A DNA stretch of 64,000 nucleotides, taken from positions 1 to 64,000 of the forward strand of contig JAFPWO010000023.1 of NCBI GenBank assembly GCA_017394885.1. The letters run 5' to 3'. The position numbers and the translations under genes were made by a program. Source of the DNA: Lachnospiraceae bacterium. Lineage in GTDB: Bacteria > Bacillota > Clostridia > Lachnospirales > Lachnospiraceae. A model generated the notes under the pieces. It was given only the letters and a program-made list of their open reading frames with translations. It had not been told where the DNA came from and did not search any database. Below, piece by piece: positions 51,838 through 59,895 of the stretch (its first letter is position 1; every line of letters begins with the position of its first letter).

Positions 51838-53435
51838 TGCTGAAATTACTGCTGAAAAAACAGATGGCGGAGATCTTCCGCAGTTATCTGTACAACGTCA
51901 AAAAGAATAAGGCCCGTTCCAAAGGCGGCGTCATCGGCATGATCGTCCTATTCGCGGTGCTCATGATCGGCGTGCTGGGCGGGATGTTCACCTTCCTGTC
52001 GCTGAGCATGTGCGAGCCGCTGTACGAGGGCGGCCTCGGATGGCTGTACTTCCTCATCATGGGCTCGATCGCCATTATCCTCGGCACCTTCGGCAGTGTG
52101 TTCAGCACCTTCTCCGGCCTGTATCTGGCGAAGGATAACGATCTGCTCCTGTCCATGCCGGTGCCGGTCCGGGCGATCATTACGTCCCGCCTGCTGGGGG
52201 TCTATCTGCTGGGCCTCATGTATTCGGGCGTCGTGATCCTTCCGGCGGTCATCGTTTACTGGATCAAAGGCGCGCACGGCGTGCCGCAGATCGTCGGCGG
52301 CCTGCTGCTGATCCTTCTGATCTCGGTCTTCGTCCTGATCTTAAGCTGCGCGCTGGGGTATGTGGTGGCGCGGATCAGCGTGAAGCTGAAGAATAAGAGT
52401 TATATCACGACGATCCTGGCACTGGCCTTTATCGGCCTCTACTATTTCTTCTATTTCAAGGCGCAGGTCCTGCTCCAGAATCTGCTGAACAATATGGCGG
52501 TGTACGGAGAGAAGATCAAAGGCTCCGCAGGGCTGCTGTACCGCTTCGGCCGCATCGGTGAAGGCGACTGGACGGCCATGCTGATCTATACGGCGGTGAT
52601 CGGCGCTTTAGGGGCAGCGACCTGGATCGTGCTGTCCCGCAGCTTCATCAAGATCGCGACGGCGACCGGCGATACCGCGAAGGTGAAATACCGCGAGAAA
52701 ACCGCCAGGCTCCAGAGTGCGGACCAGGCCCTGTTCCGCAAGGAGTTGAACCGCTTTACGGCCAGCGCGAACTACATGCTGAACTGCGGCCTGTCTACTT
52801 TGATGCTGATCCTGGGCGGCGCGGCAGTCCTCTGGAAGGGCGGCGAGCTCGTCCCGGTGCTGGAAAATATTCTTGGCGATGCGGAAGGATCCGTTGCCGT
52901 CCTGCTGTGCGTGGGGGTCTGCATGATCGCTTCCATGAACGATATGGTGGTGCCTTCGATTTCGCTGGAGGGTAAGCAGATCTGGGTCGTGCAGTCGCTG
53001 CCGGTCTCCGGCTGGCAGGTGCTGAAGGCCAAGCTGAAGGTCCAGCTGGGGCTGACCCTGATCCCGGCGCTGTTCTGCATCGCCTGCGTCATCATCAAAC
53101 TGAAGCCGCCGGTCCTGACCCTGATCCTGATGGTCCTGTTCGTGACTCTCTATGTGATCATGATGGCGGTCGTGGATCTGTGGATCGGACTCTTAAGCCC
53201 GAACCTGAACTGGACGAACGAGCTGTATCCGATCAAGCAGAGCATGAGCGTCCTGCTTGCGCTGCTCGGTTCGTTCGCGCTGGTGATCATCCTCGGCGGG
53301 CTGTACCTGCTGGTCGGCGTGAGGCTCGGCGGGGATCTGTACATGGGGCTGGCCTGTGTGCTGATGGCTGTGATCTCGGTCCTCATCCTGCTGTGGCTGA
53401 GGGGCCGCGGGGCGAAGCGCTTCGCCAATCTGTAA
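51837..53435 (+). CDS. ABC-type transporter permease, 12-helix type
   Basis: A 532-aa integral membrane protein with about 12 helices, including the N-terminal VIGMIVLFAVLMIGVLGGMF and the SIAIILGTFGSVFSTFSGLY region followed by the DNDLLLSMPVP segment typical of this family of large ABC-2-like permeases. With the ATPase it would form an exporter; the cargo is not predictable. The ATG overlaps the previous stop by one base. The family is often found in Firmicutes with a small ATPase like this one. Confidence 0.85.
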   Translation: MLKLLLKKQMAEIFRSYLYNVKKNKARSKGGVIGMIVLFAVLMIGVLGGMFTFLSLSMCEPLYEGGLGWLYFLIMGSIAIILGTFGSVFSTFSGLYLAKDNDLLLSMPVPVRAIITSRLLGVYLLGLMYSGVVILPAVIVYWIKGAHGVPQIVGGLLLILLISVFVLILSCALGYVVARISVKLKNKSYITTILALAFIGLYYFFYFKAQVLLQNLLNNMAVYGEKIKGSAGLLYRFGRIGEGDWTAMLIYTAVIGALGAATWIVLSRSFIKIATATGDTAKVKYREKTARLQSADQALFRKELNRFTASANYMLNCGLSTLMLILGGAAVLWKGGELVPVLENILGDAEGSVAVLLCVGVCMIASMNDMVVPSISLEGKQIWVVQSLPVSGWQVLKAKLKVQLGLTLIPALFCIACVIIKLKPPVLTLILMVLFVTLYVIMMAVVDLWIGLLSPNLNWTNELYPIKQSMSVLLALLGSFALVIILGGLYLLVGVRLGGDLYMGLACVLMAVISVLILLWLRGRGAKRFANL

Positions 53436-53441
53436 AACAAT

Positions 53442-53482
53442 AAAAAAGCAGCGGCGGTGCCAAGCATCGCCGCTGCTTTTTT
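53442..53482. terminator. Bidirectional terminator
   Basis: AAAAAAGCAGCGGCG pairs with CGCCGCTGCTTTTTT across a GTGCCAAGCAT loop. It ends the ABC cassette and the convergent znu operon. Confidence 0.92.
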
Positions 53483-53492
53483 ATACGGCATA

Positions 53493-54338
53493 TCACCGCT
53501 GCGCCGCGAACTTCCCGATCAGCGAACAGACTCCGAACGCGGCGATATCCACCGCGACGATCGTGGAACCGACCGGGGTGGAGCCGAGGATGGCGATCAG
53601 CAGCCCGAGCAGCGCGCAGCCGACGGATAAAACCGCGGAACAGACGGTGACGGAGAGAAAGCTTTTATAGATCCGCATGGCGGAGAGCGCCGGAAAGACC
53701 ACCAGCGCGGAGATCAGGAGCGAGCCGACCAGATTCATGGCGAGCACGATGATCACCGCAATGACGACCGCGATCATCAGATTGTACAGGCCGGCCGGCA
53801 CGCCGGCGACGCGCGCGAAATCCTCATCGAAGGTTACGCTGAAGATCTTATTGTAGAAGAGCACGAACAGAAGGATCACGATCACGGAGAGGATCACGCA
53901 GAGCCAGACCTCCGAAAGGCGCAGGGTCAGGATCGAGGTGGAGCCGAAGAGCGTGGCGCATACGTCCCCGGAAACATTGCCCGAGACCGGCCAGAGATTC
54001 ATCAGCAGATACCCCATCGCAAGGGCGCCGACGGAGACCATTGCAATGGCGGCGTCCCCTTTGATTTTGGCTCGGCTGCCCGTGCGCAGCAGCAAAATGG
54101 CGGTGGCGACGGTCACCAGGAGGATGAGCGGCATCCGGCTGCTCATTTTTAATACGGCGGCGATCGCCATCGCGCCGAAAGCCACGTGCGAGAGTCCGTC
54201 GCCGATAAAGGAAAAGCGTTTGAGGACCAGGGTGACGCCCCATAAAGAAGAGCAGAGCGCGATCAGCACGCCGGCGATCAGCGCGTAGCGGACGAAGGGA
54301 TACTGCCAGTACGTTGCCAGTTGCTGCCAGATATTCAT
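53493..54338 (-). CDS. znuB: Zinc ABC transporter permease
   Basis: A 281-aa permease of the ABC-3 family with eight or nine helices. RFSFIGDGLSHVAFGAMAIA near residue 40 is the family signature. With ZnuA and ZnuC it imports Zn2+ (Mn2+ is the main alternative). It overlaps znuC by four bases. Zur control of the operon supports zinc. Confidence 0.9.
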   Translation of the reverse strand: MNIWQQLATYWQYPFVRYALIAGVLIALCSSLWGVTLVLKRFSFIGDGLSHVAFGAMAIAAVLKMSSRMPLILLVTVATAILLLRTGSRAKIKGDAAIAMVSVGALAMGYLLMNLWPVSGNVSGDVCATLFGSTSILTLRLSEVWLCVILSVIVILLFVLFYNKIFSVTFDEDFARVAGVPAGLYNLMIAVVIAVIIVLAMNLVGSLLISALVVFPALSAMRIYKSFLSVTVCSAVLSVGCALLGLLIAILGSTPVGSTIVAVDIAAFGVCSLIGKFAAQR

Positions 54339-55033
54339 GCTTCCCCTCCTTTCACGAAGCCCTGCCGGCTCTCCAGATAAGCGTCCCGGGTCCCGAAAAA
54401 GACGTCCTTGCCCAGGTGCAGGATCTTTCCCGCATACTGCAGGGCGGCCGCGATGTCATGGGTGATCATGATCACGGTGATGCCGCTGCTCTGGTTCAGT
54501 TCTTTGATCAGGCCGTAAAACTCTTTTGTGACCGCCGGATCCAGGCCGGAAGCCGGCTCGTCCAGCAGAAGGATCTGCTGCGTGGCGCACAGGGCCCGGG
54601 CCAGCAGTACGCGCTGCTGCTGGCCGCCCGAAAGCTCCCGGTAGCAGCGGTTTTTTAACGGTTCAAGATGGAGCCTGCGGATGTTTTGAAGGGCCAGTGC
54701 TTTTTCCCCAGCCCGGTAAAAAGGATGAAAGCCCTCGCGGCGCTGGCAGCCGGAGAGAACGATCTCCCAGACGGAGGCGGGGAAATCCCGCTGGACGTCG
54801 GTCTGCTGCGGCAGATAGCCGATGCCCTGCCCTTTCAGGCCGTCTTCGTATTCGATCGTGCCGTCCATGGGGGGTCTGAGCCCCAGAAGCGTCCGCATCA
54901 GCGTGGTCTTCCCGACGCCGTTTTCCCCGACGATGCAGAGATAGTCGCCGCGGTCCACCTCAAAATTCAGATGATGCACCAGCTCTTTGCCGTCATATCC
55001 CAGACATAAGTTTTTACAGCTGATCTGTGCCAT
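54335..55033 (-). CDS. znuC: Zinc ABC transporter ATP-binding protein
   Basis: A 232-aa ATPase. Walker A is GENGVGKTTL, the signature is ELSGGQQQRVLLARAL, Walker B is LLLDEPASGLD, and the switch is MITHD. Metal-type ABC ATPases of this size pair with ABC-3 permeases. It starts 33 bases after znuA. Confidence 0.93.
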   Translation of the reverse strand: MAQISCKNLCLGYDGKELVHHLNFEVDRGDYLCIVGENGVGKTTLMRTLLGLRPPMDGTIEYEDGLKGQGIGYLPQQTDVQRDFPASVWEIVLSGCQRREGFHPFYRAGEKALALQNIRRLHLEPLKNRCYRELSGGQQQRVLLARALCATQQILLLDEPASGLDPAVTKEFYGLIKELNQSSGITVIMITHDIAAALQYAGKILHLGKDVFFGTRDAYLESRQGFVKGGEA

Positions 55034-55066
55034 TTCGTATCTCCGTGACCGCTTTCAGGAGCGGTT

Positions 55067-56023
55067 TTATTGCAGGGCCCGGATGAGAACGTCCAGGTTT
55101 TCTTCTATAGCGTCAAGGTAAGTCAGTCCCGCCGCCGCTTCCTGCGCGCCGGCTGTCTGCAGGGAATTCATGCGCAGGATCTGCTGATCGCGGGAGGCGG
55201 TGTTCTGACGGATGGTCTCCGCAAGCTTCCCGTCGCTGCCGTCGATCTCCAGGATCGTGCCGAGTCCCAGCTCATCGATCTTCCCGGCTAAAAAAACGAC
55301 GGTCTTAAAACTGGCTTCGCTCTCCGCCGAGCACCCCGGAAAGGCCGCAAAGTAATCCAGGCCGTAATCTTCCGTCAGGTACCGGAAGGGAAAACGGGAA
55401 GCGAAGAGCAGCGTCTTTTCCCGGGCCCGGCCGGCCGCTTCCGCAAAGCGCGCATCCAGATCCTGCAGCTTCTGGATATAGGCGTCCGTATTCTGCCGGT
55501 AGAGCGGGGCGTTGTCGGCGTCGGCGGCGCAGAGCGCATCGCAGATCCGGCGGCAGAGCGTCTGCGCGTTCCGGACGGAGAGCCAGATGTGCTCGTCATA
55601 GGCACTTTCTTCCTCCTCCTGCGCCTCCATGCCTTCTTTGCGCTCTTCCTCTTTGCGCGCTTCGCCGAGGCAGTCCATCAGATCGAGGGCCGTCAGGGCC
55701 GGACCGGCTTCTCCCACGGCGTCACGGACCCATTCGTCCGATTCCCCGCCGACATAGACAAAAAGGCGGGCGTTATGGATCGCGACGATATCCGCGACCG
55801 TGGGCTGGAAGCTGTGCAGATCCGCGCCGTTTCCCTGCAGAAGCGTCAGATGCACCGCCTCGTTTCCGGCCGTGATCTCCCGCACCCAGTCGTAAAGCGG
55901 GAAGATGGTGGTCACGATCTCGAGCCGGTCCCCGGCCGGCTCTTCCTGCTTCCCGCAGGCGCAAAGGCACGGCAGGAGGATCAGGCAGAGCAGGCCGGCC
56001 AGGCAGAGAAAAACTTTCTTCAT
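55067..56023 (-). CDS. znuA: Zinc-binding lipoprotein ZnuA-like (atypical third ligand)
   Basis: A 318-aa substrate-binding lipoprotein of cluster 9. The lipobox is LCAC with C23. H70 (ADLHSFQP) and H145 (DEHIWLS) match the first two metal ligands and D261 matches the last. The third ligand, normally a histidine in an SHxxFGY segment, is R210 here (ASRFPFRY). The charged loop before H145 is Glu/Lys-rich rather than His-rich. The ATG at 56023 overlaps the end of zur by four bases. Metal affinity may therefore differ from standard ZnuA. Confidence 0.87.
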   Translation of the reverse strand: MKKVFLCLAGLLCLILLPCLCACGKQEEPAGDRLEIVTTIFPLYDWVREITAGNEAVHLTLLQGNGADLHSFQPTVADIVAIHNARLFVYVGGESDEWVRDAVGEAGPALTALDLMDCLGEARKEEERKEGMEAQEEEESAYDEHIWLSVRNAQTLCRRICDALCAADADNAPLYRQNTDAYIQKLQDLDARFAEAAGRAREKTLLFASRFPFRYLTEDYGLDYFAAFPGCSAESEASFKTVVFLAGKIDELGLGTILEIDGSDGKLAETIRQNTASRDQQILRMNSLQTAGAQEAAAGLTYLDAIEENLDVLIRALQ

Positions 56024-56472
56024 GACAGGGACGCCTCCGCTGAGCCGCTCTGCGCCGCTTCCCGGCGGCAGGTCTCGCAAAGCCCGTAGAAGACGGTGCG
56101 CAGCGGATCGATGGCGAAACCGTGCTCTTTCAGCATATGGCTCTGAAATCCGAGGAGCTCGTCACAGCACAGATGGATCAGTACGCCGCAGCGTTCGCAC
56201 CGGCAGTGAAAGCAGGTCTCGCTTACATGGCTGTTCTCCCCGAGATATTCGAAGCAGGCCGGGGCGCCGGCGTCAATGATATATTTGTTCACCAGGCCTT
56301 CATCCACCATGCTTTCCAGCTGGCGGTAGACCGTGGCGGTTCCGATCGGATGCCCCAGGCAGGCGAAATGCGAGCAGACGTCACCGACGGTGATATGGCT
56401 GCCCTGGCGGTCCTTTAAATACTGCAGCAGTTCATCCCGCTGCCGCGTCCGGTATCTGGATCTTGTTTCCAT
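56020..56472 (-). CDS. zur: Fur-family regulator, Zur type
   Basis: A 150-aa metalloregulator. The winged helix-turn-helix (PIGTATVYRQLESMVDEGLV) is followed by the dimer domain with the structural zinc cysteines C92/C95 (CERC) and C132/C135 (CETC), plus an HVSETCFHC segment. Position at the head of znuACB indicates zinc control rather than iron or peroxide. The start at 56472 follows GAAGGAAG; an in-frame start at 56559 lies upstream of the promoter -10. Confidence 0.88.
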   Translation of the reverse strand: METRSRYRTRQRDELLQYLKDRQGSHITVGDVCSHFACLGHPIGTATVYRQLESMVDEGLVNKYIIDAGAPACFEYLGENSHVSETCFHCRCERCGVLIHLCCDELLGFQSHMLKEHGFAIDPLRTVFYGLCETCRREAAQSGSAEASLS

Positions 56473-56515
56473 GCGGATTCCTTCTTCCTTCCATAACGGC
56501 TGATCCTGCCAAAAA

Positions 56516-56530
56516 TGAGAATCGTTTTCA
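56516..56530. promoter_or_regulatory. Zur/Fur-type box 1
   Basis: TGAGAATCGTTTTCA, an imperfect dyad of Fur-family type, downstream of the -10 on the minus strand. It shares 13 of 15 bases with box 2. Confidence 0.75.
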
Positions 56531-56559
56531 TATTTACCACTGGAAAAGACTTTTGTCAA
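56531..56559 (-). promoter_or_regulatory. Promoter for zur-znuACB
   Basis: Minus-strand TTGACA (56559-56554), 17 bases, TAAATA (56536-56531). It lies between the two Zur-type boxes. Confidence 0.8.
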
Positions 56560-56565
56560 GAAAAA

Positions 56566-56580
56566 TGAGAATGATTTTCA
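56566..56580. promoter_or_regulatory. Zur/Fur-type box 2
   Basis: TGAGAATGATTTTCA, placed just upstream of the -35. The two boxes start exactly 50 bases apart, so repressor dimers would lie close to the same face of the helix. Confidence 0.75.
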
Positions 56581-56686
56581 AATTCCGAAAGGCCTCGGTT
56601 TTATTCAGGAGAAAACCACTTTGCCCCGAAAAAAGTCTTCAAACGGGAGCTTTTGTCCCACTTCCCGGGGCATTTTCGGCGAATAC

Positions 56687-56715
56687 TTGCCTTAAGTGCC
56701 GAAATATGCTAAAAT
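56687..56715 (+). promoter_or_regulatory. Promoter for the oxidoreductase operon
   Basis: TTGCCT (56687-56692), 17 bases, TAAAAT (56710-56715). Confidence 0.65.
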
Positions 56716-56765
56716 AATGGCTGTTCATCGGTCCGGGAACCCTAAACCGGCCGGAAGGAGTAGAA

Positions 56766-58451
56766 ATGGAACGGGAACTCTATGATGTGATCGTGATCGG
56801 AGCCGGTCCGGCGGGCCTGACCGCCGGGGCTCTTCTGGCCGGCGCAAAGTACCGTGTTCTGATCGTGGAAAAGGAAGCGTATGGCGGTCAGCTGGCGCTG
56901 GCGGACGAGACGGCCGGTATCCCGGGTGCGGAAGGTATGAGCGGGCAGGTGATGACGGAAGCGCTGTTCATCAAAGCGCGCTCGGCCGGCGCGGAATTTC
57001 TGCATGCCCGGGTAACGGGGGTGGAACTGTCGGAAGAGCTGCGGACCGTCAGTACGGATAAAGGAGACTTTTCCTGCTTCGGTGTGCTGCTGGCCGTGGG
57101 AGCGCCGCCGCTGGAACTCGGATTTACCGGCGAAGTGGATTTCCGGGGCCGGGGCATCGGCTACCATGTGCTCACCGAAGGGCCGCGCTATACCGGGAAG
57201 GAAGTCTTCGCGGTCGGCGGGGATTATGAAGCCGTCGAAGCGAGCCTTTTCCTGACGCGCTATGCTTCGCACGTCACCCTGCTCACGCGCTGGGACGATT
57301 TTTCCTGCGAGAAAGCGCTGGCCGATGAAGCTCGGGCCAATCCGGATATTTCCGTGCTGACCAATACCACCGTGGAGCGGGTGGAAGGCACGGAGCGGCT
57401 CGAAAAGATCGTATACCGCCACAATAAGAGCGGCAAAATCATGGAATATGCCCCGGAGGGCGATATTTTCGGCGTCTTCCTGTTCCCGGGCTGCGAACCG
57501 CAGACTGACTTTGTCAGAGATCTCGTCACTTTGACGGATAAAGGATATATTGTTACGGACAGCCGGCAGCGGACCGGGACGGAAGGGATCTACGCGGCGG
57601 GCGACGCCTGCGCGGGCCGTTTCCGCCAGGCGGTCACTGCCATCGGGGACGCCGCGGCCGCGGCGGCGGAGCTGGAGCGCTACTGCGCGCGGCTGCGCAA
57701 AAAGACCGGCTTAAAGCCGGACCGCCCGGAAAGCGCGGTACTTCCGGAAGAGACGGAGCCGCTGCCCGAAGAGACGCCGCAGCCGGAAGCAGAGAATGCA
57801 CCGGCGGAGAATCCGGCGGAAGAAGCGCCGGAAGAGGAGAGCAAGGCTTCTGTGTTTGATGAAGCGGTCCGCGCGCAGCTGGGAACTATTTTTGAACGGA
57901 TGGAGAAGCCCCTGCAGTTAAAGCTCGCCCTGGATGAGCGGCCGGTCTCGGCGGAGCTGGAAGCGTATCTGGACGGGATGGCAGAGATGACGGAGAAGCT
58001 GGAGGTCGTCAAGTTCCGGGGGATCGGAGACGAGCTGCCCTATGTCAAGATCTGCCGGGAAGACGGAACGGAGACAGGGCTTTGCTTCCACGGCATGCCC
58101 GGCGGCTACGCCTTTACGCCTTTCGTCCTGGCCTTGTATAACGCAGCGGGGCCCGGCCAGCCGCTGCCGGAAGCACTGAAAGAGAGGGCCCTGCGTGCCG
58201 AAGAAGAGACACAGATCCTCGCCGCCTTCCGCTTCGGAGAAGCGGGCTGTCAGGAAGCGGTATCTGCGCTGGCAAGGCTCGCGCTGCTAAACGGCAAAGT
58301 CCGTGCGGATATCTACGACTGGAAAGATTTCGGCATTCTGAAAGAACAGTACCGGATTCCGGAGGAGGCGGTCATGATTGTGGACGACGGTGCGCCGCAT
58401 TCGCCGGCGGGATCGCTGGAAGAGCTGCTGGACTTTCTGAAAATAACGTGA
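56766..58451 (+). CDS. Thioredoxin-reductase/AhpF-like flavoprotein lacking both redox disulfides
   Basis: A 561-aa flavoprotein. Residues 1-305 match thioredoxin reductase (FAD motif VIVIGAGPAGLTAGALLAG, final FAD motif GIYAAGDACAGRFRQAV). The redox CATC is replaced: the aligned positions are H134 and T137 in GYHVLTEG. The nucleotide motif is GGDYEA instead of GGGNTA, and the NADPH arginines (HRRDxFR) are TRWDDFS. An acidic Pro/Glu linker (about 318-365) leads to a part resembling the N-terminal double thioredoxin fold of AhpF, placed here at the C-terminus. Its CxxC is reduced to a single cysteine, C495. Electron donor, partner and reaction are unknown; a regulatory or monothiol role is possible. 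Confidence 0.75.
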   Translation: MERELYDVIVIGAGPAGLTAGALLAGAKYRVLIVEKEAYGGQLALADETAGIPGAEGMSGQVMTEALFIKARSAGAEFLHARVTGVELSEELRTVSTDKGDFSCFGVLLAVGAPPLELGFTGEVDFRGRGIGYHVLTEGPRYTGKEVFAVGGDYEAVEASLFLTRYASHVTLLTRWDDFSCEKALADEARANPDISVLTNTTVERVEGTERLEKIVYRHNKSGKIMEYAPEGDIFGVFLFPGCEPQTDFVRDLVTLTDKGYIVTDSRQRTGTEGIYAAGDACAGRFRQAVTAIGDAAAAAAELERYCARLRKKTGLKPDRPESAVLPEETEPLPEETPQPEAENAPAENPAEEAPEEESKASVFDEAVRAQLGTIFERMEKPLQLKLALDERPVSAELEAYLDGMAEMTEKLEVVKFRGIGDELPYVKICREDGTETGLCFHGMPGGYAFTPFVLALYNAAGPGQPLPEALKERALRAEEETQILAAFRFGEAGCQEAVSALARLALLNGKVRADIYDWKDFGILKEQYRIPEEAVMIVDDGAPHSPAGSLEELLDFLKIT

Positions 58452-58502
58452 TACAACCTTTTCAGAAGATCCGGCCGGCAGGCCGGGACGGAGGAAACGC
58501 AT

Positions 58503-59036
58503 ATGGAAGGGAAATATCCGGTCATTACGCTCTGCGGGAGCACCCGCTTTCGGCCGGCCTTTACGGAAGCGCAGAAAAAGCTGACGCTGGCCGGCAATAT
58601 CGTGATCTCGGTGGGCCTTTTCGGCCATGCCGGCGATGAAGAGGTCTGGGAAGGCATGGATGAAGACACGCTGACGGAGACCAAGCGCATGCTGGACGAT
58701 ATGCATAAGCGCAAGATCGACATGGCCGACGCCATCTATGTGATCAATCAGGACGGCTATATCGGGGAGAGCACCGCCTCCGAGATTGCCTACGCAGCAC
58801 GGACGGGCAAGGGGATCCGCTATCTTGAAGAAAAAGAAGAACTGCGCTGTCCCTGCTGCGGGCAATACTTTTTTTCTCAGAAACGGTCCTATGAGATCTG
58901 CCCGGTCTGCGGCTGGGAGGATGACCCCGTCCAGCGGGAGGACCCGGACTTTTCCGGCGGCGCGAACGCGGAGAGCCTGAAAGAGGCGCAGGAAAAGTAC
59001 CGTTTCCGAAAAATGACAGGCGCGCAGCTGCCGTAA
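58503..59036 (+). CDS. Nucleoside deoxyribosyltransferase-like domain fused to a CPCC zinc module
   Basis: A 177-aa protein. Residues 1-112 look like a nucleoside 2-deoxyribosyltransferase/DUF4406-type fold (VITLCGSTRF at the start, ADAIYVINQDGYIGESTASE with the usual G-x-S/T-x-x-E type end). Residues 118-165 are a CPCC cysteine-rich module (CPCCGQYFF ... CPVCGWEDDPVQ). The pairing of a nucleotide-binding fold with a zinc module is unusual. GGAGGAAA precedes the ATG. The gene lies 51 bases after the flavoprotein gene and is probably co-transcribed. Confidence 0.75.
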   Translation: MEGKYPVITLCGSTRFRPAFTEAQKKLTLAGNIVISVGLFGHAGDEEVWEGMDEDTLTETKRMLDDMHKRKIDMADAIYVINQDGYIGESTASEIAYAARTGKGIRYLEEKEELRCPCCGQYFFSQKRSYEICPVCGWEDDPVQREDPDFSGGANAESLKEAQEKYRFRKMTGAQLP

Positions 59037-59046
59037 GGGGGACAGG

Positions 59047-59586
59047 ATGAAGAAAAAACTGGATCTGAAAACCATTCTGACCGCCATGGTGGTCGTCATC
59101 GCGGTGATCATTTTCCTGAAAAACGGAATGGGCTCGTCAAATGATCCCGGAAGCGATACTACCGAGGAAGGGCTGATCATCGAGACGGCCGGTACCGAGA
59201 AGACGGCGCGGGACGAAGAGACGACAAAGGCAGCGGAAAAGACGACGCAGGCAGCTGCGGAAACGCAGAAAGAAGAAAGCACCGCCGAGGGAGAAGAATC
59301 GACGGCCGCTTACGTGCGTTATCATTTCCGCTCGAAAAAGCTGCTGAACGAGCACTACGAAAAGCACGGCAAGCCCGAGATGGGCTTTAAAAGTGCCGAA
59401 GCCTACGAAAAAGCCGCCAGCGACGTGATCAACAACCCGGCGGCGCTGTTCAAGACCGAAAAAGAAGACGGCGACGGCATTTACTACATCGAAGCCACGA
59501 ACGAATTCGTGGTCCTCTCGAAGGACGGATATATCCGGACCTATTTCAAACCATCCGGCGGGAAAAAATACTTTGACCGACAATAA
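59047..59586 (+). CDS. Membrane-anchored protein with toxin-like C-terminal domain
   Basis: A 179-aa protein. One transmembrane helix or uncleaved signal lies at about 9-27, followed by a Thr/Glu/Ala-rich spacer (30-90). The C-terminal domain (about 93-179) has the pattern YHFRSKKLLNEHYEKHG ... KSAEAYEKAASDVINNP ... EFVVLSKDGYIRTYFKPSGG ... YFDRQ, which recalls the C-terminal RNase-type (BECR-fold) domains of bacterial polymorphic toxins. No dedicated immunity gene is evident. The toxin reading is from pattern memory only; it could be a harmless relative. It follows the CPCC gene by ten bases. Confidence 0.6.
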   Translation: MKKKLDLKTILTAMVVVIAVIIFLKNGMGSSNDPGSDTTEEGLIIETAGTEKTARDEETTKAAEKTTQAAAETQKEESTAEGEESTAAYVRYHFRSKKLLNEHYEKHGKPEMGFKSAEAYEKAASDVINNPAALFKTEKEDGDGIYYIEATNEFVVLSKDGYIRTYFKPSGGKKYFDRQ

Positions 59587-59588
59587 TG

Positions 59589-59624
59589 AAAAGACAGTTC
59601 GAGGTCAGACCCCGAACTGTTTTT
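59589..59624 (+). terminator. Terminator with GGTCAGACC core (copy 3)
   Basis: ACAGTTCG pairs with CGAACTGT around GAGGTCAGACCCC, followed by TTTTTC. One A opposite C breaks the inner stem, so it is a degenerate form of the GGGGTCAGACCCC hairpin. Confidence 0.8.
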
Positions 59625-59637
59625 CATTTTCACAGCT

Positions 59638-59895
59638 TTATTTTTCTCCCTGCTCTTCTGAAACTAATTCCTGCTTTTTCTCTTCAGTAGTTTTTGTTTC
59701 TTCTTTTGGAGAACTGCAGAAGAATACGATAACACCGATTCCCAAAGCATACCGGAATTTCCATAATGAGTCATAATAATTATCGGAATAATTAAACATC
59801 TCTGGAAAAATCGCGTCTTCCAGACTCAACAATAGAAATACTCCCAAAACAACAATAATAATCGCTCCAATCGCTTTAATGAATCGTATTCTCAT
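59638..59895 (-). CDS. Small AT-rich membrane protein (85 aa)
   Basis: An 85-aa protein with two predicted transmembrane helices (about 5-24 and 48-62) and a charged C-terminal tail rich in Glu, Lys and Gln. The ATG at 59895 has GGAGG upstream. The base composition is clearly more AT-rich than its neighbours, which hints at separate origin. It is convergent with the toxin-like gene, so a role as its immunity protein would need independent expression; I do not recognise the family. Confidence 0.55.
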   Translation of the reverse strand: MRIRFIKAIGAIIIVVLGVFLLLSLEDAIFPEMFNYSDNYYDSLWKFRYALGIGVIVFFCSSPKEETKTTEEKKQELVSEEQGEK

